In this document: positions 6,682 to 14,884 of the stretch, one piece after another
Position numbering within the stretch: the stretch's first letter is position 1
Layout of the letters: every line of letters begins with the position of its first letter
From: Fidelibacterota bacterium
Lineage (GTDB): Bacteria > Fidelibacterota > Marinisomatia > Marinisomatales > UBA1611
Assembly: GCA_012964275.1 (NCBI GenBank)
Contig: DTUG01000086.1
Location: 1-14,935, forward strand
Reading direction: 5' to 3'
DNA length: 14,935 nt
Notes under the pieces: generated by a model
What the model saw: only the letters and a program-made list of their open reading frames with translations
The model's database searches: none
Told to the model about the DNA's origin: nothing
Translations under genes and position numbers: made by a program

Positions 6682-7610
6682 TAATCTTCATCTCCGGCAG
6701 TACCCGCACGGTTGTAAATATAATCAGCCATCAACCTTCCCACCTGTTCTAGGCTTTCTGCACTGCAATTTCCCGGAACATCATCTAATGTATGCCAGAA
6801 ATTGGCGTAGGGATTAGGATATTTAAAATCAATGATATCAATAGTGGGTATACCGGCATATTCATTCAAGGGAACATGGTCATCGTAAAGTGCATAATCC
6901 ACATGACCCGTAAAAGCATCCAAATTCATTTCCCGGGCCCGATCCCACAATTGCCGTACCAGCACTTCGTGATATTCAAGGGAATATCTTTCGATGGGCA
7001 GAACTAATTGTTTATCGCCAACCATATCTAATATGATACCTTCAGCCGGAGCAGTTATAGGTAAATTTTTAGCAAAATACCTCGAACCCTGGCAATAGGT
7101 TTCATTCACCCCGGGGTCGCCGCTATCTTCACCATCAAAAAAGACCAAGTTTACTCCAATTGGCGGTGGATTTTTAGCAAACATACTTGCCAGTTCCAAT
7201 ATGATTGCGACTCCAGAAGCACCGTCATTGGCACCAATGATCGGTTGACGACGGTTGGTACGATTTTCATCCTGATCAGCCCAGGGTCGGGTATCCCAGT
7301 GGGCCCCAATTAATGTTTGAAATGAAGATGATGGATTGAACCGTGCAATAATATTTGTTCCCAAGCGCCGTTTCCTTTTTCCCTTTTCTTGATAGGAAAA
7401 TTCCTGAAGCAGAATTTCATCGGCAGAATATTCCATTTCTTCAATAATAAAGTTCTTACAGGCAGTATGACCATCTGAGCCTGGATTTCGCGGACCAAAA
7501 TTGCATTGGTCCAGCAAGTACTGATAGGCATTATTCCCATTAAAGCGAGGAACACCGGAATTACATCCGCTGGTTAAAACCAATAACCCATAAATGACAA
7601 TACGACGCAT
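6681..7610 (-). CDS. M28-family zinc lipoprotein, glutaminyl-peptide cyclotransferase (glutaminyl cyclase)
   Basis: 309 residues from the ATG at 7610 (AGG six bases upstream; a TTG at 7616 overlapping the sprA stop is the alternative). MRRIVIYGLLVLTSGC is a lipoprotein signal with C16 as lipid anchor. The rest is an M28 zinc hydrolase fold: AHWDTR (104), GANDGASG (D129, metal), FFDGEDSGD (E161 base, D162 metal), LDMVGD (D195), DDHVPLNEYAGIPTIDII (243 on) and WHTLDD (H273, metal). These line up with human glutaminyl cyclase (Asp159, Glu201/Glu202, Asp248, Asp305, WHTMDD with His330), with Asp in place of the metal Glu as in some bacterial enzymes. Only one zinc site is expected, unlike aminopeptidases of M28. 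Function: turns N-terminal Gln of exported proteins into pyroglutamate in the periplasm. The gene starts 2 nt after sprA and its stop overlaps the next start. A residual doubt is simple aminopeptidase activity. Confidence 0.84.
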   Translation of the reverse strand: MRRIVIYGLLVLTSGCNSGVPRFNGNNAYQYLLDQCNFGPRNPGSDGHTACKNFIIEEMEYSADEILLQEFSYQEKGKRKRRLGTNIIARFNPSSSFQTLIGAHWDTRPWADQDENRTNRRQPIIGANDGASGVAIILELASMFAKNPPPIGVNLVFFDGEDSGDPGVNETYCQGSRYFAKNLPITAPAEGIILDMVGDKQLVLPIERYSLEYHEVLVRQLWDRAREMNLDAFTGHVDYALYDDHVPLNEYAGIPTIDIIDFKYPNPYANFWHTLDDVPGNCSAESLEQVGRLMADYIYNRAGTAGDED

Positions 7611-7612
7611 AC

Positions 7613-10600
7613 TCAACCTGATATTGCAATGTTTACATCAAAACCAAAATCCCGGTCAACCTTTTTACCCAATGTCCGGCTATCGCTTTCTCGATACTCA
7701 TAACGCAATCCTCCAGATATTTTACTAGAAAATTGATACGAAATACGAAGTCCCGCTTTCCAACTGGATGAAAAAGCGCCTTTTTCAAGCTCAACTTTGT
7801 CACCCGATTTGAATTCTTCACTATCATTCATATCAAAATTTAGGGTGAAACTGACGTTATTATTCAGTCTCAGATCGCCGTAATACGGAATAGGAATAGT
7901 CATCCCGCCTCGATGAGTATACGTTCCGGTAGATGTATAACTAAAATCCTTGCGAATGGTTAATCCTGAAGGCAATTCATCTAAAGACATATTTCTATTA
8001 TGCCTAAACGTAACAGAAATATTTTTCTTAAGGGTCATATTCATACCCAACAATGGTGAAAAATTCATATTAATACGGGAGGAACGTTCAAAATCCTTAT
8101 AATCTTCTGTGAAGGATCCAAAACTGAAAAAGTTAATATCTTCCGGGGAAATTTCCTCAAACTGCCATGAGCGAGTTTCTTTCCCAGAATAACTGTGATC
8201 CATGGAAGCGCTTTTAGCAAACCATTTGATGATCGGCCATTTTTCCAGGCCACTGACTCGAAAACTCCAACCTGGAAACGGAAAGCCATTCTGAAAAAGG
8301 TCATCGAAAGTAATGTAATCTCTGGTCAGGGTTCGTTGTTCGATACCTGTACCACTGCGGGTTGAAGATAAATTTTGTGAAAAATTGAAATTGATCGTTA
8401 TTGCCCGGGAAACTTTTATCCCAGAGCGAATAGAGCCATCCCGCTTATGGTCCCAATTTCCCAGATTGGTTCCAACTTCATCTGATTGCTCCAATCCATG
8501 ATTTGGCAGCCAGCCAAATTTATATCCCATTGGCACATCTCCAATGATCTGGTTCGCACTGCGATTTAAGGTTTCTGTATAACTTACAGAAATTGGATTT
8601 ACTTTATCGAACAGACCATGAATAAATGAAAGTGATTTAAATTCTTTGGATTCTTTTTTTGTTGATTTTCCATTATTAGGTTCTTCCGTCTCCTCTCGCG
8701 ACCGAGAAGTACGAGTTCGACGCTTACCAGTCCTTTTTTTAGTGGGGGGTTTGTAGAAGACTTCAAAGAATTTTACAGGCGTCAATGTGAAATTGGATGC
8801 CATCCGCAGTTGCGCACTAATATTCTGCCCTTCCCTAGACAAATCATCGCTCCAACGGTAATTAGCTGTGTAATTAAAACTGGGTCTTAACCATTTCAAA
8901 ACGGACGGGTTGTATGTGGTGTTCATACTTTCTGTAGTATTAGTAACTATTCCGGGATCAAGATTTTTTACCGCCATCCAGGCGTAACCACGATACTCAT
9001 TAAGTTTGCTCTGACCCGACCAGGAATACTTGGATGACAGGTTATTGCTAAATTTGTAATCCAGGTTCATCGAACGGTTTAACCCAAAATTATAACTGTC
9101 AGGTGAACGGATTTGGGTGCGTGTTCTATTCCAAGTCAGTTTCTCACTGAAATTCATGGATGTTCTAAATGAAGACGGGGTGTAATACATCTGCCAGCTA
9201 CTAAATTGATCTCCTATCCATGGAAAACCATCCATCCATTTTAATGGACGAATATAATTATTTCTTCCAAAAGGAATGTTATAGCTGATTTTCCCTGTAT
9301 AAGATTCTGACCATTTTTCAAAATAGGTAATATCTGATGACCTTGACTGGGAAGCGCTGAAACTGGTCTGAATATTGTCGATCGTATATTTCAATAACCG
9401 ATTATCAGATTTTCCTGTTTTAGAAAGAGATGTACTAAAGGAAATGGTTTCACTCTGGGTCATAATGGTATCCGGCGGTGCATTTGGATCAACAAGTATA
9501 TCTTCACCGGGGAAATATTTTGGTCTATTCAAAGACCGGCTAATAGAAGTATTTAATGGTAGCGACAAACCCCAGGAACCCGGTAGAAATCGATGTAAGT
9601 CGAGCTTTCCGGAAACATTCAAATTCTCAGCGGTATTCGTTCCTCGGGACAATCTTTCCTGCAATCGATGAAAATCCGCATCTTGGCGGCTGTATGAAAA
9701 ATTAGCACTTCCCAGATCAGCTAATTTCAGGCTGGATTGAATACGCATGGCCACACCACGGTCCTTTTTTATCCCGCTCAGGCGTAATTCATCTATCCAG
9801 ACCTCACCACTGATCGGCTCATCAGCCAGATTTCGCAAACCTATTATAAAATACTGCAATCTGTTTAAAGCTGGTTTACCCACGATTGTAACTCGTTTAC
9901 CAGTTTCCATACCATTCTCATCTGTATAAAAGTATTTTTTAACATTCGCAGAATCAATAAAGTTGTAGTAGGGAGGCTGATGTGGGTCTGGAATTACATT
10001 GGTAGAGTCCTTAAGCTTTAAGGCAGCGAGCCAGTATAAAGGAATTTTAAAACTATTGCGGTTTTTATCCTCATCCCAGCCCGTATAGACTGGCTGGGTG
10101 ATCTCATAAAAATCTTCTCCCAGGCCAAATCGTAAAAATATTTCTACATCCGAATCCAAGGATGTAATCCATGGGCTGTCACCATAAACATACATCTTCA
10201 TATAATCATATGTCATAAAACTTCTTTTCTGGTTATCATTTAATGTATATAAGGTTTTTTGGGCAGCTCCGGAGTAGCCCGAAGGTAAATTATTGAATTG
10301 CAGCACAAGGGACTGTTCCTTGGCACGTATTTGATTAAGTCGATCATATTCCCCTTTAACTCCCTCTGGCGGGGAATAATCTGCATTATCTTCCGTATTA
10401 ATCACCGCAACCTGAAAAAATTCGGTATCTTCATTTAATTCTTGAATAATATCCGGATCCCGCATTTGAAAATCCTTGTTAAGAGTAATAATGGCTTTGT
10501 GTTCACGGATTACTTCAGGCGGCAGGATTCCCAATTCCTGCCATTCATTGCCTACAATTTCAATTTTGGCAATCTGTAATGCGGACAAAGATGAGTCAAA

Positions 10601-13600
10601 CCCGGTTACGGATAAACGAACATACCTGATCTCATTCCATTCAGTGTTACGGACATTTTTAAAATCTGTCAGAGGGATCCGAAACAATTTCCATCCTGTC
10701 GGTTGACCATTTTCTTCTGTTTCACCTGCTAAATATGTCGTATCCGTAAGGTGAAAACTGGCTGAAAAATAATCATTGGTTTTATCTAGGAAACCGGAGC
10801 GATCCAAATCTTCCGTATCCGGATATTTCCCTCCTTCCTGTATCTTAATTCCTGTTCCATTTCCTTCAGTGCCATTCATTTGGGTATAATCTGTGCTGCC
10901 TTGCTCGTAATTCCAATTATCGCCATTGGGATCTTCCGATAAAATTCCGGGGAGGGGGATGGAATCATCAATGTCTTCATCAATCAAACCGTCTCCATCA
11001 TCATCTAATCCATTCCAGATTTCTTCATCGAAATCTCCATCACCATCATTATCGCCAATTAGCTTTCCATCAATAGGTCTAGTATACTCAAAACACCCAC
11101 CTAATCCATCTTCAAATTCATCAGGACACCCATCCAAACCTGTATCTTCCGGATCCTCTAAAAAACCATTTCCAAGGGTTAGACCCGCTTCGGGAATGTC
11201 TTCTGTATTTAACTGGCCATTACCATCGCGATCCTCACTGATTTTACCAAGATCCACGGTTAATTTCCCCTTAGATCCTTTTAACCATATTTCAAAAAAT
11301 TTACTCTGTGTCTGATCGTAATCTCCGGAGTAAAGTGATGTGGTAATTCCTACCCATATTAAATCTTTATTCATGTTACGTTGGTGTGCCCTTGTTTTAT
11401 ACCTCAAAATCAATACATCTGTCGTTTCATTTCCGGCGCGAAGAGATGTGGATTGGTTTGGCCAAATATCGCGAGTTCGGACGGGAACATAGGGATTATA
11501 CCAGTATAGTCTGCCGCGATTACGCTGGCTATATTCATCGGAAAAGGTCAGTGCGGCTTCGTTATATGCTAAAGGTGCTGAAGCATTTTTCCAAAAACGG
11601 CGCTGTATAGACGGCGATGTGGTGCGTTTTGCACCCTCAAAATCATCAATAAACGCCACACCATTTTGATCTCCAGTAGCTTCATTACTGATTGAATTGG
11701 GATTTGGAAGCACTTGGGCGATTTCTCCTTCCATTGAAAAACTGGTCATTCTGTCGGTTTCGATGATAGGCAGTTTATCCAGAAATCTGGTAATACCATC
11801 CAATTCCAACTGATAACGTCCGTTAACATCCCAGATAAAATTCCGGGTCGGCTCATAACCCACTTCAACTTTTTCATTAATAATGGATTGATTAAAATAA
11901 AGGGCAGTGGCTCCTATGAAAGAATTCTGCCCTAGATCCATTTGGGCACGGGTGCCAAAAATTGTCTTTTTATCAAAGGATACCAGTTCATGTTTATCAT
12001 AGCGTATCTTTAACTCTGCGTTAGGATCCTGGGCAGCATCACCCAGCAGAACAATAGTTCCGGTGAAATAATCAATTTGATAATCAATCCCTCGTTTTAG
12101 GGTAAGATTATTTTGAATTATTTCTTCACTTCCTTCTACCAGCATAAATCCCAGGCTAATGGTAGAACTTTGATTGCTGTACTTGGTTTCGATCATGAAA
12201 CGATTATCACTATTGATCTCCGATGAAACGGAAGAAGTATAAATCACTCCGGAACCCAGTTGGTCCTGAAGTTCAGGAACAGAGTTTCCTCCAGCCAGGG
12301 AATCACCACGGGCAAATGGATGTAAAGCCGGCAGCAAAAGTTCACCGTTGAAGATGTTCAGGATGTTTCCCGATTCTTTATCAATTATTTCATCATATTG
12401 ACGTTGGCCATTTTCATCCAGGCTATCCAGGCCAAATAAAGTAACATATGGTAAACTAGTCCCCCAATCACGGTCACTTTCCGGTGTTGCCCGTTTATTG
12501 ATGATATTAACTTCAAATCCTTCCGGATTAATCTGGGTCGTTCCTAGATAATAAACGTTTTTGAACATCAGCGGCCATGTAGGGTGGTTGGGATGGCTAT
12601 TGCGCGGCTTTAACATCATAAGAGACAGGTTTTGCCCAACCGAATCTGCCGGTTGACCCACCGACAATACCGTTTCTCCAGTAGTGCGATCCTCCAGGAT
12701 AAATGTACAGCCAACAATTTCCTGCATGACCTGATCCCGCAATCTTATATATCCAAGATCTGCGCTCAGGACATAATTTGTACCCACCTCCAGGCGAATG
12801 AAACTGCCTTCTTCATTATCATCCACATAGGTGGAATCATCCGGTAAAAGAGGGTCAATATACGCCGTACCTGTAACAGCGCCTGCTACATTGGTATTAA
12901 TAGATTTATATAATTCAAAATTTTTCACCACCAAATTTCCAATATAATGCAGCCCATCGTGCAGAGGATAAAAGGATGGGACTTGTACTTGGTGATATTG
13001 CCCATCATAAATCACTGCTGTGTTGGCACCATTTCGAAACCATGGATGAATAAAGAAATAGCGGTTTTTTAACCAATCCACATCACGGATTTTCTGTGTA
13101 TTGGACTGGGTGTTTCCTTTGTATTCTTCTTGCTCTTTCTTTGTCCGTTCTATGGAAGCGATAGTCGTTACATTTATTGGCCCCAGTTTCGATATGGACT
13201 TGATGCCAAACAAACCCTGATTTTTTCCTGAAAATGTCACATATTTTGTAGATGGCAGGGACAAAGAAATATTCCCGGCTTCGATTTTTTGTATAATATC
13301 ATCTTCATACCCATCATAAGCAATGCGGAGATTATTTTCCCACTGGAAATCCCGCTCTGAATCCTGGTCCATATTCACGGTAATTCGATCTCCAATCTTC
13401 CCCCGTATATTTAAGTGCTGTTTTTGGTCAAACTCCAGGTGCGTGTTTTGGGTCTGGTTTAATGTTGAACGAACCAATTCCTGATCCTGGAATATCATAT
13501 TTCCATTTATAGTTACATTTCCATTCAGACTTAAGGATGCTCGACCTAGATCACCCAGATCTACTCCCACTACTTCCATCATCTGTCCTCTGCGGCGCTT

Positions 13601-14044
13601 GGTGTCATCCTTGGCTTCCTTTTGCATGGTCTCAATGAATATGTTATACCAGTTTCGGGCAAAATAGCGATCAAGGTACCAGTCAACATCCGCTGTAAAT
13701 GGTATCCTATAAGCCCTTCCATCAATATATTCACTTATGGTAATTCGGCTCCAATCCCGGTTCAGTTGAATTTCTTTTGACTCAGAATCAAAATTGAATT
13801 TGAGAATACCCCGCGGCAATAATAATGTATCCAGTGGCTGGACAAGGGATGCGGTTAGCAGGGGAAATGGGTTTACAACAAAATTAGATACGGGAATATA
13901 GGTAAACGGGATTGCAGAAAAAGAATCCCTTTGAGCTATGGAGTCCGCTTCCTGTGCACTAGCGGAAACCAGAGACATCATGCTGCAAAAAACCAAGATT
14001 AAGTCCCGGCTCTTGCAGAAAGAAAATGTATTTTTTTTGACCAA
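7613..14044 (-). CDS. sprA: SprA/Sov, outer-membrane translocon of the type IX secretion system
   Basis: 2143 residues, slightly below the usual 2300-2500 of SprA. SprA forms the 36-strand barrel through which T9SS cargo crosses the outer membrane. Residues 1-30 are a signal peptide (KK, then hydrophobic LILVFCSMMSLV, cleavage SASA with Gln31 at +1). Typical features: the early WSRITISEYIDGRAYRIPF and DRYFARNWYNIF segment, GDRITVNMDQDSERDF, repeated GxxxYxxDYFTGTIxLL-like strands (near residue 655), FIDDFEGAKR, and hundreds of residues of alternating amphipathic strands. Two low-complexity inserts are listed separately. The start is a TTG at 14044; no ATG is available upstream before an in-frame TGA at 14056-14054, and the next ATG would destroy the signal peptide. 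No frameshift is visible over the full length. Gene order sprA, cyclase, lipoprotein, propeller, PorV-like and PorQ-like suggests co-expressed T9SS parts. Confidence 0.95.
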   Translation of the reverse strand: MVKKNTFSFCKSRDLILVFCSMMSLVSASAQEADSIAQRDSFSAIPFTYIPVSNFVVNPFPLLTASLVQPLDTLLLPRGILKFNFDSESKEIQLNRDWSRITISEYIDGRAYRIPFTADVDWYLDRYFARNWYNIFIETMQKEAKDDTKRRRGQMMEVVGVDLGDLGRASLSLNGNVTINGNMIFQDQELVRSTLNQTQNTHLEFDQKQHLNIRGKIGDRITVNMDQDSERDFQWENNLRIAYDGYEDDIIQKIEAGNISLSLPSTKYVTFSGKNQGLFGIKSISKLGPINVTTIASIERTKKEQEEYKGNTQSNTQKIRDVDWLKNRYFFIHPWFRNGANTAVIYDGQYHQVQVPSFYPLHDGLHYIGNLVVKNFELYKSINTNVAGAVTGTAYIDPLLPDDSTYVDDNEEGSFIRLEVGTNYVLSADLGYIRLRDQVMQEIVGCTFILEDRTTGETVLSVGQPADSVGQNLSLMMLKPRNSHPNHPTWPLMFKNVYYLGTTQINPEGFEVNIINKRATPESDRDWGTSLPYVTLFGLDSLDENGQRQYDEIIDKESGNILNIFNGELLLPALHPFARGDSLAGGNSVPELQDQLGSGVIYTSSVSSEINSDNRFMIETKYSNQSSTISLGFMLVEGSEEIIQNNLTLKRGIDYQIDYFTGTIVLLGDAAQDPNAELKIRYDKHELVSFDKKTIFGTRAQMDLGQNSFIGATALYFNQSIINEKVEVGYEPTRNFIWDVNGRYQLELDGITRFLDKLPIIETDRMTSFSMEGEIAQVLPNPNSISNEATGDQNGVAFIDDFEGAKRTTSPSIQRRFWKNASAPLAYNEAALTFSDEYSQRNRGRLYWYNPYVPVRTRDIWPNQSTSLRAGNETTDVLILRYKTRAHQRNMNKDLIWVGITTSLYSGDYDQTQSKFFEIWLKGSKGKLTVDLGKISEDRDGNGQLNTEDIPEAGLTLGNGFLEDPEDTGLDGCPDEFEDGLGGCFEYTRPIDGKLIGDNDGDGDFDEEIWNGLDDDGDGLIDEDIDDSIPLPGILSEDPNGDNWNYEQGSTDYTQMNGTEGNGTGIKIQEGGKYPDTEDLDRSGFLDKTNDYFSASFHLTDTTYLAGETEENGQPTGWKLFRIPLTDFKNVRNTEWNEIRYVRLSVTGFDSSLSALQIAKIEIVGNEWQELGILPPEVIREHKAIITLNKDFQMRDPDIIQELNEDTEFFQVAVINTEDNADYSPPEGVKGEYDRLNQIRAKEQSLVLQFNNLPSGYSGAAQKTLYTLNDNQKRSFMTYDYMKMYVYGDSPWITSLDSDVEIFLRFGLGEDFYEITQPVYTGWDEDKNRNSFKIPLYWLAALKLKDSTNVIPDPHQPPYYNFIDSANVKKYFYTDENGMETGKRVTIVGKPALNRLQYFIIGLRNLADEPISGEVWIDELRLSGIKKDRGVAMRIQSSLKLADLGSANFSYSRQDADFHRLQERLSRGTNTAENLNVSGKLDLHRFLPGSWGLSLPLNTSISRSLNRPKYFPGEDILVDPNAPPDTIMTQSETISFSTSLSKTGKSDNRLLKYTIDNIQTSFSASQSRSSDITYFEKWSESYTGKISYNIPFGRNNYIRPLKWMDGFPWIGDQFSSWQMYYTPSSFRTSMNFSEKLTWNRTRTQIRSPDSYNFGLNRSMNLDYKFSNNLSSKYSWSGQSKLNEYRGYAWMAVKNLDPGIVTNTTESMNTTYNPSVLKWLRPSFNYTANYRWSDDLSREGQNISAQLRMASNFTLTPVKFFEVFYKPPTKKRTGKRRTRTSRSREETEEPNNGKSTKKESKEFKSLSFIHGLFDKVNPISVSYTETLNRSANQIIGDVPMGYKFGWLPNHGLEQSDEVGTNLGNWDHKRDGSIRSGIKVSRAITINFNFSQNLSSTRSGTGIEQRTLTRDYITFDDLFQNGFPFPGWSFRVSGLEKWPIIKWFAKSASMDHSYSGKETRSWQFEEISPEDINFFSFGSFTEDYKDFERSSRINMNFSPLLGMNMTLKKNISVTFRHNRNMSLDELPSGLTIRKDFSYTSTGTYTHRGGMTIPIPYYGDLRLNNNVSFTLNFDMNDSEEFKSGDKVELEKGAFSSSWKAGLRISYQFSSKISGGLRYEYRESDSRTLGKKVDRDFGFDVNIAISG
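7617..7619 (-). promoter_or_regulatory. Shine-Dalgarno AGG setting the cyclase start
   Basis: AGG lies inside the last codons of sprA, six bases before the ATG at 7610. It favours that ATG over the TTG at 7616, which would have no ribosome-binding site. The site sits across the sprA stop, so ribosomes ending sprA can restart here. Confidence 0.45.
8635..8752 (-). other. Basic/charged low-complexity loop in SprA
   Basis: Codes residues ~1765-1803 of SprA, starting PPTKKRTGKRRTRTSRSREE and then an acidic-Asn patch and KSTKKESKEFK. Between clear barrel strands on both sides, such a hydrophilic tract must be a periplasmic turn or extracellular loop. SprA proteins often carry charged insertions at a similar place, so this is probably family-typical in position but its sequence is lineage-specific. 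Confidence 0.6.
10770..11233 (-). other. Asp-rich calcium-binding-like segment in SprA (TSP3/EF-hand-like turns)
   Basis: Codes residues ~938-1092 of SprA. Repeated acidic turns are visible: DRDGNGQLNTEDI, EDTGLDGCPDEFEDG, DNDGDGDFDEE, NGLDDDGDGLIDED and DLDRSGFLDKTND. The spacing D-x-D-G-D-G-x-x-D/E is that of thrombospondin type 3 and EF-hand-like calcium loops. Two Cys (in DGCPDE and GGCFEY) lie close enough for a disulfide. SprA homologues keep a shorter form of this acidic tract; calcium binding here is inferred from the pattern. Confidence 0.65.
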
Positions 14045-14087
14045 CTTCCAGTCTTCAATTAACTGATAGCGGTATGATCGATATTTT

Positions 14088-14092
14088 CTCCT
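14088..14092 (-). promoter_or_regulatory. Strong Shine-Dalgarno-like AGGAG with no start codon at proper distance
   Basis: AAAAGGAG directly follows the rdgB stop. At 5-10 bases downstream there is no ATG, GTG or TTG, only ATC/ATA. The sprA TTG is 43 bases further on and has at best GAAG/TGGA before it. The motif could be a relic, a ribosome standby site, or serve a weak ATC/ATA-initiated seven-codon leader ending in TGA at 14057-14055. Confidence 0.3.
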
Positions 14093-14093
14093 T

Positions 14094-14699
14094 TTATTCT
14101 TTAAATATATTTGTTAGTAATTCCCGCATTTTTCGCAAGGCCAAGCCACGATGGCTGATCTTATTTTTTTCTTTAGCTGTCATTTCGGCAAAGGTTTTTC
14201 CAGTCTGCGTCACCTCGAATATGGGATCAAACCCGAATCCGCCTGCCCCTCTGGCTTCCCGGGTGATTTCTCCTTCTATGACACCCTCTGTCCATAGTTC
14301 CCGATCTCCATCAACAAAACTAGCCACAGTTCGAAAGCGGGCTGTACGCACATTCTCGGCGACAGAAACCATAACCAATAATAGTTTATTCACATTATCA
14401 GCATAGGTAGCGTTTTCACCAGCGAACCGCGCTGAGAATACACCAGGCGCACCATCAAGCGCATCCACCTCTAAACCAGTATCATCAGCAATGGCTGGTA
14501 GCCCTGTTATACGATGGACAGTACGGGCTTTCAAGAGAGAATTTTCAAGCAGCGTGGCACCGGTTTCTTCAATCTCGCCAACTTCTGGAAAATTATCAAG
14601 GCTTAAAACGATCAGCCCCTGCCTGCCGAAAGCAGCTTTCATTTCCTTCTTTTTATCGGGATTATGTGTCGCCAGAACCAGTTTTTTCAGACGGGACAT
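14094..14699 (-). CDS. rdgB: XTP/dITP diphosphatase (RdgB/HAM1 family non-canonical purine NTP pyrophosphatase)
   Basis: 201 residues, normal for the family. RdgB hydrolyses dITP, ITP and XTP to monophosphate and pyrophosphate, keeping deaminated purines out of DNA and RNA; it acts in the cytoplasm as a dimer. Hallmarks: LATHNPDKKKE (residues 9-19, nucleotide/phosphate binding), ETGATLLENSLLKA (45-58), ADDTGLEVDALDGAPGVFSAR (71-91; D72/D73 metal and catalysis), GFGFDPIF (154-161) and ISHRG (181-185, base recognition). The frame is open back to a TTG at 14717, but the ATG at 14699 is chosen because AAGGGG sits eight bases before it and homologues start at the same strand. It is the first gene of the chain and lies 49 nt before sprA; it is a housekeeping enzyme, so its link to T9SS genes may be only transcriptional. 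Confidence 0.95.
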   Translation of the reverse strand: MSRLKKLVLATHNPDKKKEMKAAFGRQGLIVLSLDNFPEVGEIEETGATLLENSLLKARTVHRITGLPAIADDTGLEVDALDGAPGVFSARFAGENATYADNVNKLLLVMVSVAENVRTARFRTVASFVDGDRELWTEGVIEGEITREARGAGGFGFDPIFEVTQTGKTFAEMTAKEKNKISHRGLALRKMRELLTNIFKE

Positions 14700-14707
14700 A
14701 CCGTTTT

Positions 14708-14713
14708 CCCCTT
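14708..14713 (-). promoter_or_regulatory. rdgB: Shine-Dalgarno AAGGGG of rdgB
   Basis: AAGGGG with an eight-base spacer to the ATG at 14699. It decides between this start and the TTG at 14717, which would place the site inside the coding region. Confidence 0.6.
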
Positions 14714-14816
14714 GCAAAAAATGCCGGGGAACCTATGAGAATTCATCCGTTGATACAAGTGATTGTTAGTTGAGCATATTTCATATAATTACGGGTGTTT
14801 TTATGCCTATAAACTA

Positions 14817-14849
14817 TTTTGTTTTGGTTAAACGCCGCCGGTAATTTTC
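14817..14849 (+). promoter_or_regulatory. Candidate Bacteroidota-type promoter of tRNA-Phe
   Basis: TTTTG at 14817-14821, 20 bases, then TAATTTTC at 14842-14849 resembles the Bacteroidota sigma factor consensus (TTTG, about 19 bases, TAnnTTTG). Transcription would start about 30 bases before the tRNA. An alternative is TTGTTA at 14763-14768 with a perfect TATAAT at 14784-14789, but its 15-base spacer is short. The remainder of the 185-nt gap (14700-14884) should also hold the promoter of the rdgB-sprA chain on the minus strand; I see no convincing one. Confidence 0.3.
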
Positions 14850-14884
14850 ACGCACTTTTTTCCCTATTCCCCAAAAAATATTGT

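Noticed and set aside
10926..11315. Plus-strand open frame of 129 codons, very rich in Ser and Pro
   Set aside because: It is the antisense shadow of the Asp/Gly-rich segment of sprA: GAT/GAC and GGN codons read backwards give Ser/Pro-rich frames. No ribosome-binding site or family similarity is visible.
14074..14406. Plus-strand open frame opposite rdgB
   Set aside because: Antisense to the highly conserved RdgB coding frame; composition is Ser-rich without domain motifs.
14832..14849. Possible terminator hairpin around CGCCGCCGG before the tRNA
   Set aside because: No inverted repeat with a stem long enough for a terminator can be formed, and no T-run follows directly.
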